From JAAELZ01 sp965237485 (GTDB taxonomy: Bacteria > Pseudomonadota > Gammaproteobacteria > Arenicellales > Poriferihabitantaceae): DNA of 64,000 bases. The translations under genes were made by a program, and so were the position numbers. Below the pieces are notes generated by a model. It was not told the DNA's origin. It saw only the letters and a program-made list of their open reading frames with translations, and searched no databases. Every line of letters starts with the position of its first letter. The stretch's first letter is position 1. This document shows positions 1 through 8,567 of the stretch, piece after piece. Location: contig CBDEFQ010000009.1 of the NCBI GenBank assembly GCA_965237485.1, positions 434,001 to 498,000 of the forward strand, in the 5' to 3' direction.

Positions 1-1016
1 AAACGCCTGGCTGCCAGCTATCTCAAGCACGGTAGAATCCAGTGGCGACATCGTGCCACAAGGGGCTTTGCTAGACGCTATAGCAATCAAGACATTAAGC
101 TTCTAGCAGATATGGATGAACTCCACGGTACGTTATCAGGCCATGCCACTAAGAAACTCTGTGAGCGCGCCTTATTGTCTATGAGCAAACTGAGTATGCC
201 AACCTGGCACGTATCTCGGTTTCTCATCTATACAATCTACGCCGATCTAAACCCTACCAGAACAATCGCCGTCACTTTGAAAAGACACATTCCAAGCCTT
301 CTTCTATCGGCCAAAGACGTAAGCCACAGCCAGAAGGTCAACCTGGCTATAGCCGTGTAGATACAGTGCATCAGGGCGATAAGGACAAGGTTAAAGGGGT
401 CTATCATATCAACGCCGTTGATGAGATCACCCCGTTTGAAGTCGTGTCTTCTACACAGAAAATATCAGAGCCATTCTTGATGCCTATTCTCACTCAAATG
501 CTAGAGCAATTCCCCTTTGTGATTAAAGGCTTTCATGCCGATAATGGCAGTGAATACATTAACCAATCGGTGGTGCGATTGTTGAATAAGCTATTAATCG
601 AGTTGACCAAATCCAGGGCTAGATACCGTAACGACAATGCCTTAGTTGAGTGCAACAATGGGGCCATCGTGCGCAAGCATCTTGGCTTCATGCATATCCC
701 GCAAAAATATGCGCCTGAGACTAATCAATTTGCCACCGACTTTCTTAACCCTTATTTGAATTATCACCGACCTTGTTTCTTCCCACAGATCAGCACTAAC
801 AACAAAGGAAAACAAGTCAAAACCTATCCATATCGAAACATGATGACGCCTTATGAAAAACTCAAATCGTTGACCAATGCACAGTCATATCTTAAAACTC
901 ACATCTCGTTTACAATGCTTGACGATATCGTTTATCAGATGACTGATAATGAGGCAGCAAAACAACTCAATGAGGAAAAAACTAAACTCTTTAAAAACAT
1001 CTTTGAACAGAAATGA
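1..1016 (+). pseudogene. Transposase with integrase catalytic core, 5' end outside window, frameshifted
   Basis: A DDE-type IS transposase. The frame is already open at base 1 and runs to about base 170. It then needs a shift into another frame, which stays open to a stop at 1014-1016. The second part holds the catalytic core: an Asp in INAVDE, the HADNGSEY motif, and a Glu in ALVECNNG, spaced as in rve-fold transposases. No slippery run is visible at the break, so I read it as an inactivating indel and not programmed frameshifting. The last part of this gene plus the downstream DNA to about 1057 recurs at 18244-18376, which places the IS right end near 1057. Confidence 0.8.
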
Positions 1017-1083
1017 CAATCAACTTCTCGGTATCATTCCTGTATTGGAATAGACCCCGAATACTTGACGTTAACAATAAACA

Positions 1084-1245
1084 TTAGCTTTTTCCCTCCA
1101 TTATGTACTTTTGAATGTCGCGCAGCATTTCCTTAATTTCAGACATATCCGCATTGCTACGCCGCTCTAGTGCTTGCACCTCGGCCTTGGTCGCATAGTG
1201 CTTATTCAAATCATCTTTTAATTTGTCTCGCTGTGCGCTCTCATG
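1084..1245 (-). pseudogene. Short phage-type coiled-coil protein fragment
   Basis: On the minus strand a 53-codon open frame with no ATG ends at a TAA at 1084. It is rich in charged residues (KLKDDLNKHYATKAEVQALE, then MSEIKEMLRDIQKYIM) and would form one helix or coiled coil. It resembles small phage accessory proteins, but I cannot name the family. An in-frame stop lies directly upstream at 1246-1248, so either it starts at an internal TTG or its 5' end is lost. It belongs to the prophage remnants that follow. Confidence 0.35.
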
Positions 1246-1267
1246 CTAAACTTTGTTATTCGACTAA

Positions 1268-1723
1268 CTAAATTAAACATGGATTATTTATGCCAAACGA
1301 AACTATCGACCCTGTCTGCGACAATTGCGGCAGCAAGCTGTTGAGATTCCCGACAAGCCTAAGCTTGAAGACACGATTACCTGCGCTGGTTGTGGCAGAA
1401 AAGGCACTTACGGCGCAGCTAGGGATGCCGCCATTAAGGAACTCGAAAATATCGCTAAGAAGGCGTTTTCTAAGTCCAAGTTTTTCAGCTGATTCGATAA
1501 ATTCATTAATCACCCTCAAATCTTCTAAAGCAGAGGAGCCATCGAAGCTAATTGTTCCGATGCTGGCGTCGCCATTGCTCGCGCCATTTAATAGCTTTCT
1601 TGTGGTCTCAGGGTCGAGTACGCGCTTTGGCTCTTCAGATACAAACTTAAAGCCAAGCTCTTCAGCCGACTCAGCACCATAGCTTTCAATATCATCAAGG
1701 CTTATCACCCCATCCTTGCTCAC
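1268..1723 (-). CDS. Unrecognised phage protein downstream of the YdaS-like repressor
   Basis: A 151-codon frame with a GTG start at 1723 that overlaps the stop of the YdaS-like gene (GTGA). The first 95-100 residues look like genuine protein: acidic, with a long predicted helix around RVINEFIESAEKLGLRKRLL. The last 50 residues are the antisense of the zinc-ribbon gene, so the natural C-terminus has probably been replaced. Tight coupling to a Cro/YdaS-type gene suggests a second gene of a phage early operon, as in ydaS-ydaT of Rac, but I see no clear YdaT similarity. Confidence 0.4.
   Translation of the reverse strand: MSKDGVISLDDIESYGAESAEELGFKFVSEEPKRVLDPETTRKLLNGASNGDASIGTISFDGSSALEDLRVINEFIESAEKLGLRKRLLSDIFEFLNGGIPSCAVSAFSATTSAGNRVFKLRLVGNLNSLLPQLSQTGSIVSFGINNPCLI
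1290..1492 (+). pseudogene. Small phage zinc-ribbon protein, frameshifted
   Basis: Translation from the ATG gives a CDNCGS zinc knuckle at residues 10-15. A shift of frame near 1335-1345 then continues as a sequence with a second knuckle, CAGCGRKGTYGAARDAA, and a lysine-rich tail, ending in TGA at 1490-1492. Two CxxC knuckles about 30 residues apart in a protein of some 67 residues fit the small zinc-ribbon proteins common in Mu-like and lambdoid prophages. The frame break suggests a dead gene. It overlaps an open frame on the other strand (1268-1723), and the two probably meet at a recombination joint near 1440-1490. Confidence 0.5.
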
Positions 1724-1928
1724 GCCGCCTTGCCTTCTGGTTTGCCGAAGATGTCGGGACGTAAGTCATGTCTGGTGACTACGCCGTTGGTAACCTCCTC
1801 TATGGTAATTGCTCTTTTGGCACGCCCCTTTTCCTCCACTGGCTAATAGCCATCGGGCAAACCCCCACAAGCTCGGCCAAGTTGGTGACAGAGCCAGACT
1901 CTGTTATTGCTCTTTCTAAAGCTTTCAT
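1720..1928 (-). pseudogene. YdaS/Cro-like prophage repressor, frameshifted
   Basis: The ATG at 1928 opens a helix-turn-helix protein of the YdaS_antitoxin/Cro type. The recognition region reads LAELVGVCPMAISQWRKRGV. After GVPKE the frame hits a stop, but the neighbouring frame continues at once with the family's typical C-terminus (IEEVTNGVVTRHDLRPDIFG). One indel near 1810-1815 therefore separates the DNA-binding half from the conserved tail. The stop overlaps the GTG of the next gene. It would have been the early regulator of a lost prophage and is now probably non-functional. Confidence 0.65.
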
Positions 1929-1935
1929 GGCACCT

Positions 1936-2202
1936 ACTGGTGATCGGTCAGCGGCATCGAATACTGGCGACCGCTCGGCGGCATCGGTTGAAGGTAAAGA
2001 GAGCGTTGCAATTGTTACTGGACACAAATCTAAGGCTAAAGCCAGCAAAGGGTCTTGGATCGTGCTTACCGAGCGCAACGATGAAGGAGAAATACTAGAC
2101 ATTAAAACCGCCAAAGTCGGAGGCAACAACATTAAAGCCGACGCTTGGTATCAACTCATAGACGGCCAGTTTGTTGAGGCCGCGGCACTTGAAGCAGCCT
2201 AA
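1936..2202 (+). pseudogene. Partial duplicate of the DUF7666 repeat protein 3' end
   Basis: From about 1936 to 2180 the DNA closely repeats the 3' part of the next gene (about 2776-3019). It encodes two SAASNTG-type units, then SVAIVTGHKSKAKASKGSWI and the C-terminal segment KVGGNNIKADAWYQLIDG. Upstream of 1936 the frame is antisense to the YdaS-like gene, so there is no native N-terminus. I read it as a truncated tandem copy, joined to the repressor region by recombination within the repeats. Confidence 0.6.
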
Positions 2203-2206
2203 CACA

Positions 2207-3048
2207 ATGGCCAACGAGCTAGATATTAACCCTAACTTTAACCAGAGAAACAAAAAATTGAACACAGCAGTGAAAAACAAAACCACCACAGCATACAAAG
2301 GCTTCGACAAAAGTTTGCAGTGCCAAGGATTCCAATACGAAATCGGTAAAGAGTACAAGCACGATGGCGAGGTTAAGCAATGCGAGTCCGGGTTTCACGC
2401 TTGCCCCTCCCCCTCGATGTGTTTAATTACTATGCACCATCCAAGGGTCATAGATTCGCGGTCGTCGAACAAGGCGGCGAGATCATCGAGAGCGGCGACA
2501 ATATCGCGTCATCGTGGATAAAGATTGGCGCGGAACTCGATTTCGGGGAGATGGCAAAAGCGCACATTGATCTGGTTTTGTCGAAATGCAAGAGGCTGAA
2601 ATCAAAACACCTAACTAAAAATCACTCAGCGGCATCGAATACGGGCTATCAGTCAGCGGCATCGAATACGGGCGAGGGGTCAGCGGCATCTAATACTGGT
2701 CATCACTCAGCGGCATCTAACACTGGTGATCGGTCAACGGCATCGAATACTGGTTATGTGTCAGCGGCATCGAATACTGGTGATCGGTCAGCGGCATCGA
2801 ATACTGGCGACCGCTCGGCGGCATCGGTTGAAGGTAAAGAGAGTGTTGCAATTGTTACTGGGCGTGAATCTAAGGCTAAAGCCAGTAAAGGGTCATGGAT
2901 CGTGCTTACCGAGCGCAACGATGAAGGAGAAATACTAGACATTAAAGCCGCCAAAGTCGGAGGCAACAACATTAAAGCCGACACTTGGTATCAACTCATA
3001 GACGGCAAGTTTGTTGAGGCCCCTGCTTCTCATCCTGCTGTTCTTTGA
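2207..3048 (+). pseudogene. Phage DUF7666-type protein with SAASNTG repeats, frameshifted and truncated
   Basis: The N-terminal part (ATG at 2207) contains KGFDKSLQCQGFQYEIGKEY and GEVKQCESGFHAC, typical of the phage DUF7666 family. The frame breaks within a C-rich run near 2400-2415 and resumes as LDVFNYYAPSKGHRFAVVE. Next come a helical stretch, seven 9-residue repeats (SAASNTG plus two variable residues) and a conserved C-terminal domain. After residue FVEAP the DNA becomes istB sequence (from about 3022), so the true C-terminus is lost. The function of this family is unknown to me. The repeats suggest an elongated beta structure. Confidence 0.6.
2626..2814 (+). repeat. Seven coding 27-bp tandem repeats
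   Basis: Seven units of 27 bp each encode SAASNTG plus two variable residues (YQ, EG, HH, DR, YV, DR, DR). They are continued by a degenerate unit SAASVEGKES. The units are in frame and differ mostly at the two variable codons. Two of the same units occur in the partial copy upstream, and they are the likely crossover site for that duplication. Confidence 0.85.
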
Positions 3049-3463
3049 TCAGCAGATTAACCAGGTCCACCACATTGTAAAACCGAACCCGATGACCTGA
3101 ATGAATGGCTTTAATGCCTAAGGCCGTAGCTAAATGGGTTTTGCCTGTTCCAGTGCCACCGACAAAGATGAGGTTATGGGCTCTGTCCATATAGTCAGCC
3201 TGAGACAAATCCTCGATGAGCACTGGTTCAACTTCGCTCTGGGTAAAGTCAAATTGCTGTAAATCACGGTGATGAGGGAATTTAGCCACCTTCATTGGGT
3301 AGTTAAGCCGCCTCACTTCTCGGTCCGTTCGCTCGGCATCCATCAATTTAATTAACCCAGATTGCAACGTTACTTTAGAACGAGGCGAATCTATCAACTC
3401 AGGTAAGCATGGTGCCATACCGTGTAGTTTAAGGGCTTTAAGATCATCAACAAGTTCAAGCAT
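3022..3463 (-). pseudogene. istB: istB 5' fragment of an IS21-family element (type 2, copy I)
   Basis: The ATG at 3463 opens an IstB-like helper ATPase with the Walker A motif GGTGTGKTHLATALG. The coding sequence ends abruptly near 3022, after KEQQDEKQG, where it joins the DUF7666 gene. Only about the first 147 of some 250 residues remain. The missing C-terminal part of the same istB type is found at 32264-32784 and 29086-29147, with about 265 bp of overlap. It overlaps the end of istA by a few bases, as is usual in IS21. Confidence 0.85.
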
Positions 3464-5184
3464 GGCTCACCTCCGCGCACAGCGGGTCATAGCGGGTCAC
3501 GTTCGCTGCCGAGGGGACAGCTAATACAGGCGCATTGGTAATTGTCATCACTTGGGCCGAATCAGGTTCCGTTAACCGATGCACCAAATTGGTAATGACT
3601 GATAGCTGAGTCGTATTGGCATCTAATGCCCGCTCACAGGCCACCGTGACTGTTTCCAAGCCATGCTGGTGAATCAATAGTAACAATGGTACAAACTCTC
3701 GACCACCGCCATCACGTTTGAGGTACTGTTTTTTGAGTGTTAGCAGCACCTTGGGTAAATCCCAATCAACAAACGGTGCGCCATTGCGTAATGCGCCAGG
3801 TTTAATCTCCAGTACGGGCAGATAATGCCAAGGATCAAAGATCATTTGATGACGACCGAAACAGCGAGCATGTGAAGTCACTTCCACATCGTCAACCACG
3901 ACTTTAATCCTATCTGCATAGGCTCTAACAGAAACAGCTTGGCCAACATACCGACAGGGTACGGAGTATTAATGGCGGTCGTAGTGCACCACACAGGTTT
4001 TATGCACACGCGCCAAACGCTCATAATATCCATCAAAGGCTACCATCGCGGGACGTAAGCTCGGCTGCTCCTCGGCAAACACTTCATCAATTAGTCTTGA
4101 TTTGTCAGTCGGGTGTGGGCGTTCACCAAGTCGAGCACAACGTTGCTCCAGCCATTGGTTTAATTCATCTAAATCAGCAAAGCGCACCCGTGGAACAAAC
4201 AGCCTTTGGCGCATAACACCGACCTGACGTTCAACCTGGCCTTTCTCCCAACCCGCTGCCGGTGTACAGGCAATCGGTTCAATCAGATAATCCTAGATAA
4301 ATCAGTTAAACGCGGAAAAGACATGTAAGCAATTGAAGTGCATAGTGAAATCAAAAAAGTCGCGGTCACCTTATTGGTGATAAGGTTTTTTTTGATTTTG
4401 CTAGGTGCATCAAGAGCTTGCATGGACTTTCGTGTTTTAACTGATTTATCTAGGATAATGATTCATCCGGCTTAGAAAGCGGCGATTAAACTCACGCCGC
4501 TTACCCTTAAACAATGCACTGACTATGGTCTTAGGGTGATCGTATATCATCTTCTGAGATAAGCCCTCAAAGAAATCAAACGCCCGAATATGTGCATCAA
4601 ACACCCTCTCCTGTGTTTCTCTGGGATAGGCCCTAAGATATGATTTACGCGAATGACATAAACGAAAGTGGGCTAGTTTGATCTTGACACCAAACCCACC
4701 CAGAATGACTTGTTCATGTGACCAATCAAACTGACAGGCTTCACCTGGTGCAAAAACCAATGGCACAAATGCTTGTTTAATACATGACCGCGAGTGATCC
4801 TTCCACGCTTTGACAAACCGTTGAACGCTGTCATAAGCCCCTCGATACCCTTGCAACTCAATCTCTTCATACAGTTGAACTGCATTACGTCTTTCTCGCA
4901 CTGAGCGAGCTGCGTCCACTTCAAGCAAATTTTGATCAACTGAGGTTTGAACTTATCCAGCTTCGGACAGACTATTGGCACCAACCGCTGATATTCAGGT
5001 TCGCTTGGCGCGTTGTTTAAATATTTATAAATAGTGGTGCGTGATAAATTGAATTCACGCGACACCTCGCTTACTTTGCGACCTTCTACTAAACACAAAC
5101 GTCGTATCTTGGTACGAGTTATGCCTGAAAGTGGTGTATGGAGTAGTTGACTAAAAGCGGCGTATCGGGATGAGTTGAGTTTAC
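3456..5184 (-). pseudogene. istA: istA transposase of IS21 type 2 (copy I), frameshifted and MITE-interrupted
   Basis: IS21-family transposase on the minus strand in at least four frame segments. The N-terminal helix-turn-helix (SEVSREFNLSRTTIYKYL) lies near 5050-5100. The rve core follows (FAPGEACQFDWSHEQV near 4720, then MIYDHPKTIVSALF). A 163-bp MITE at 4292-4454 splits the core, and the C-terminal segments lie at 3969-4214 and 3456-3899. The start is displaced by the IS3-type insertion at 5185. Several independent frame breaks show an old, dead copy. Confidence 0.8.
4292..4454. mobile_element. 163-bp MITE (type A), copy 1
   Basis: Terminal inverted repeats CCTAGATAAATCAGTTAAA and its complement bound a 163-bp non-coding element, flanked by the 5-bp direct duplication ATAAT (4287-4291 and 4455-4459). 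The interior holds an A-rich/T-rich inverted repeat able to form a long hairpin. It is nearly identical to the copies at 29623, 30411 and 30922. The CCTAGAT ends and 5-bp AT-rich duplications resemble IS1380-family ends such as ISEcp1, so an IS1380-type transposase acting in trans is a reasonable inference. It interrupts istA. Confidence 0.9.
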
Positions 5185-5243
5185 CCCAGACGTCAGGGTA
5201 GTTGCACACATTTTAATTCACAAGGGGCGGCGGAGAAATACTC

Positions 5244-5735
5244 ATGCCGAAATATAGCGTAGAACGAAGAGAAGCTGTTTTATCTAAATTATTATCATCA
5301 AATAGTCAGTCCTTCGCAGAAATATCTAGAGAAGAAGGAATCAGTGTTCAAACCTTGTATGATTGGCGAAATAAAGCCAGACGATCAGGAGTTTTAATGC
5401 CTAATAGTGATTCATCTAATCAGTGGGATTGCCAAACTAAGTTCACCGTAGTTCTTGAAACTGCTGCGATGAATGAACAAGAATTATCTGCGTATTGCCG
5501 AGAGAAAGGCCTATACCCTACTCAAATAACGCAATGGCGAGAAGCTTGTATTAATGGTGTTGATGAGGCTCTCATTAGCCCTAAAGTTGCGCGTGATGAA
5601 ATACGTGCGTTAAAAAAAGACAAGAAGAAGCTAGAAACCCAGCTGCGCCGCAAAGATAAAGCCTTGGCTGAAACGGCCGCATTATTAGTATTACAAAAAA
5701 AGTTTCAGGCGCTTTGGGAGGACGAGGAAGTATGA
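5244..5735 (+). CDS. IS3-family transposase OrfA-like protein
   Basis: A 163-residue DNA-binding protein with two helix-turn-helix regions: one around FAEISREEGISVQTLYDWRN (residues 24-43) and one around ELSAYCREKGLYPTQITQWR (80-100). A lysine-rich coiled coil follows (KKDKKKLETQLRRKDKALAE) near the C-terminus. This is the layout of OrfA proteins of IS3-type elements, though longer than usual, perhaps through an HTH duplication. The stop overlaps the downstream start (ATGA), so coupled translation is likely. It is identical in sense to the gene at 37532. Confidence 0.8.
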   Translation: MPKYSVERREAVLSKLLSSNSQSFAEISREEGISVQTLYDWRNKARRSGVLMPNSDSSNQWDCQTKFTVVLETAAMNEQELSAYCREKGLYPTQITQWREACINGVDEALISPKVARDEIRALKKDKKKLETQLRRKDKALAETAALLVLQKKFQALWEDEEV

Positions 5736-6781
5736 TTACGACTCAGACGCGCATTAAAGTAATCAATGATGTTAATGAAGCAGTAGACGCAGGTTCAAAG
5801 CGTTCAAGTGCTTGTGAGTTGGTTGGCCTTGCCGAGTCTACGCTTAGACGTTGGAAGCCAAAAGGAGAAGATAGTATCCGCAGTGATCAACGTCCTTTGG
5901 TAGAAAAGCCAGTCCCTGGCAATAAACTAAGCGAGCAAGAGCAGCAACACATTTTATCGATATGTAATGAATCGGCATACAATCATTTGCCGCCGTCGCA
6001 AATAGTACCGCAGTTGGCTGACAAAGGTATTTATGTGGCCAGCGAGTCTAGCTTTTATCGAGTTCTCAAGGCGCATGGGCAATTGAAGCACCGCGGCCGC
6101 GCCAAACAAAAGCAGTCCCGAACACCCGATACTCATATAGCGCTAAAACCTAATGCTGTGTGGATGTGGGATATCACCTATTTGGCGACGCGTACTATTG
6201 GCAAGCATTATTACCTGTACATGGTAGAAGACCTTTACAGTCGCTATGGCGTTCACTGGGAAGTACATCCTGTTGAAAGCGGTGAATTAGGTGCGCAGTT
6301 GATGTCTCAGGCGGCTCTAAAAGTGGCCAGCTGCGATGGCATGCCCGTCTTACACAGTGATAATGGCAGCCCAATGAAATCGTTCACAATGAGAGCGAAG
6401 TTAGAAGCATTAGGAATAAAGCCCTCTTACTCAAGGCCAAGAGTAAGCAATGACAACGCTTATATTGAATCCATGTTTAGAACGGTAAAGTATTGCCCTG
6501 CGTGGCCTTCTCAAGGCTTCGATAGCTTAGAGGCCGCCCGCCAATGGGTGGGTAAGTTTATGCAATGGTATAACGAAGAACATCGTCACAGTGCTATACG
6601 CTACGTTACACCTGGCCAGCGTTATCGCGGTGAAGATAGTGCCCTATTAGCAAAACGAGAAGTTGTTTATCAGGAAGCTAAAGCAGCAAAACCTAATCGG
6701 TGGTCTGGCCAAACCCGAAATTGGCGGCCTTGTGGTGCGGTTGCGCTGAACCCACAAAAAGAAGTATTATTGGCTGCGTAG
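5732..6781 (+). CDS. IS3-family transposase OrfB (DDE catalytic subunit)
   Basis: I take the ATG at 5732, which overlaps the OrfA stop, instead of an upstream in-frame start at 5714. This gives 349 residues. An N-terminal HTH (SACELVGLAESTLRRWK) precedes the integrase core: the Asp in MWDITYL, LHSDNGSPMKS, and the Glu in NAYIESMFRTVKY, followed by QWYNEEHRHSAIRYVTPGQR. All catalytic residues are present and the frame is intact, so with OrfA this element looks capable of transposing. Confidence 0.85.
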   Translation: MITTQTRIKVINDVNEAVDAGSKRSSACELVGLAESTLRRWKPKGEDSIRSDQRPLVEKPVPGNKLSEQEQQHILSICNESAYNHLPPSQIVPQLADKGIYVASESSFYRVLKAHGQLKHRGRAKQKQSRTPDTHIALKPNAVWMWDITYLATRTIGKHYYLYMVEDLYSRYGVHWEVHPVESGELGAQLMSQAALKVASCDGMPVLHSDNGSPMKSFTMRAKLEALGIKPSYSRPRVSNDNAYIESMFRTVKYCPAWPSQGFDSLEAARQWVGKFMQWYNEEHRHSAIRYVTPGQRYRGEDSALLAKREVVYQEAKAAKPNRWSGQTRNWRPCGAVALNPQKEVLLAA

Positions 6782-6849
6782 GAAAATGTGCAACTACCCT
6801 GAAAATTGCCGTTTACAACAACTTAAACTTCCACAGACATACGCCACTA

Positions 6850-8105
6850 TGAAACAGAATAAAATTATTTCCTTTGAAAAGCCAGAGCAAAGCATCGATC
6901 CGCTGCAAGAATTGATTCGCAATGGTGCTAGGCAACTCATTCAAACCGCGGTCGAGAGTGAGTTATCTGAACTGCTGTATCGCAATTGTGACAAAGTCTC
7001 AGATTCAGGACACGCTGGTGTCGTTCGTAACGGCTATTTGCCAGAACGTGAACTGCAAACCGGGATCGGCCCAGTCAAAGTACGTATCCCCAAGGTGCGC
7101 TCCCGCACTGGAGTACCGATCACCTTTCGGTCTGCTTTAGTGCCGCCGTATGTGCGTAAAACGAGAACACTAGAAGCGGCCTTGCCTTGGCCGTATCTCA
7201 AGGGTGTCAGCACTGGAGAAATGGGGGATGCACTGAGCGTGCTAGTGGGTCAATCAGCGACTGGGTTATCATCAAGCACAGTGAGTAAGCTCAAAGCAAC
7301 GTGGTCTCAGGAGTACAAGGATTGGAATAGAGAAGGTTTAGATCGAGATCGATGGGTTTATCTATGGGCGGACGGGATACACAGCGGCCTGCGCGGCGAT
7401 GAGGGCCGGCTCTGTGCCTTAGTTGTCATCGGAGTGAATGAGCGCGGTCACAAGAAATTACTGGCGATTGAAGACGGTGAGCGAGAGTCTACGCAGAGTT
7501 GGCGAGAGGTGTTGTTGGCACTCAAGGAGCGAGGCCTGAATCAACCAGAGCTGGGCATCGGTGATGGTGCTTTAGGCTTTTGGAATGCCCTGGAAGAAGT
7601 CTATCCTGGCACTAAACATCAACGGTGTTGGGTGCATAAAATGGCCAACGTGCTGAACAAGCTGCCTAAATCGGTGCAGCCCAAAGCAAAAGCAGCTCTG
7701 CATAACATTTGGCAGGAAGAAACCAAAGAAGCGGCGCAAAGTGCCTATCAATTATTCATTAAAACCTATCAAGACAAGTATCCAAAAGCCACGCAGTGCT
7801 TGGAAAAAGATCGCGAAGAGTTAATGACGTTCTACTCGTTCCCTGCCAAGCACTGGATGAGCATACGTACTACGAATCCAATTGAATCAACATTCGCGAC
7901 TATCCGACACCGTACCAAACGATGCAAGGGATGTCTTAGCCGTGATGGCATGTTAAGTATGATGTTCAAGCTGGGTCAGTGCGCAGAGAAAAAGTGGAAC
8001 CGAATACGCGGGTTCGCCTATCTAGCAAAAGTGATTCAAGGGGTTCCATTTAAAGATGGAATAGAGCAAACTAATGACTACTCAGATCAAACCGAGGCCG
8101 CTTGA
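6850..8105 (+). CDS. IS256-family (mutator-type) transposase
   Basis: The ATG at 6850 gives about 418 residues. The domain begins near residue 20 with the mutator-type signature GYLPERELQTGIGPVKVRIP. The catalytic Asp is in YLWADGIHSG, then come IGDGALGFW and CWVHKMANVLNKLP, and the Glu in NPIESTFATIRHRTKRCKG. The frame is intact. It differs from the other IS256-type transposase in this window (17094). The IS3-type element lies only 38 bp upstream of its start, so its own promoter and left end may have been altered. I could not define its right end. Confidence 0.85.
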
Positions 8106-8218
8106 AGAAAATGCCTCATACACCAGATTCGGGCATAACTCTCTTGGTACATATAGGCATACAAATCACCTGACAGTTTCCTCGGATTAATGGCTCCGAG
8201 ACAGTTAACAATAAAGGT

Positions 8219-8276
8219 GTTCAGTTTTGTACGCTGATCACCCACGAAACTGTTCATTTTTGCACGCTGTTCAACA
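8219..8276 (-). repeat. Terminal repeats of IS21 type 2 (copy I, istA-side end)
   Basis: Two imperfect copies of a motif like TGTTCAGTTTTGTACGCTGAT occur here in tandem. Similar repeats lie at 28944-28997 beyond the istB end of the other copy. Multiple short repeats at the ends are typical of IS21 elements. I infer that this is the outer end of the element whose istA lies at 3456-5184, separated from it by the IS256 and IS3-type insertions. Confidence 0.5.
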
Positions 8277-8444
8277 GTCTCCAGTATTTTAATTGCTTAA
8301 AACAGGGAACGCACAAATGGCTCAACTTACAAGACACCAAGATAGAAAATTTGAATAAATCAAAAATTCGAAAAAATTCCCCCTAGGGGAAAAGGCAATA
8401 CTGCTCTATCTAATATAAAAGTCCATACCTGAAGTTACAGTATC
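8277..8444 (-). mobile_element. Left-end fragment of the second IS256-type element
   Basis: This is the reverse complement of the first 168 bp of the element at 16852-18243, with several mismatches. It has the outer end sequence GTTACAGTATC and ends inward at GTCTCCAGTAT. No transposase gene is attached, so it is a solo end left by deletion or recombination. It lies just upstream of trhO and may supply part of that gene's promoter region. Confidence 0.75.
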
Positions 8445-8567
8445 AAAGTCTATCAAGCTTACCGCAAGCTGCGGAACAGCACTAACTTTGCACCTTAATT
8501 ATATATGCATATGAGATATAATTCAGTTTCGATAAATGCACCGAGATTACGCCTCGGCCAGCTGAAA

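Larger units (their letters stand above)
5185..6811 (+). mobile_element. IS3-like element, copy 1 (1,627 bp)
   Basis: The element is bounded by CCCAGACGTCAGGGTAGTT on the left and the complementary ACTACCCTGAAAATTGCCG on the right. The inverted repeat is centred on TCAGGGTAGTTGCACA. The direct duplication TTTAC flanks it (5180-5184 and 6812-6816), which shows a clean insertion. It carries two overlapping genes. An almost identical copy of the same length lies at 37473-39099. It landed at the joint between the istA start and the IS256 transposase gene. Confidence 0.85.

Noticed and set aside
1290..1682. 130-codon ORF as one intact protein
   Set aside because: After the first zinc knuckle the frame loses family character; the neighbouring frame carries the second knuckle, so the long ORF is accidental.
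2626..2814. CRISPR-like regular 27-bp repeats
   Set aside because: The repeats are contiguous, have no unique spacers and are in frame inside a phage-type gene.
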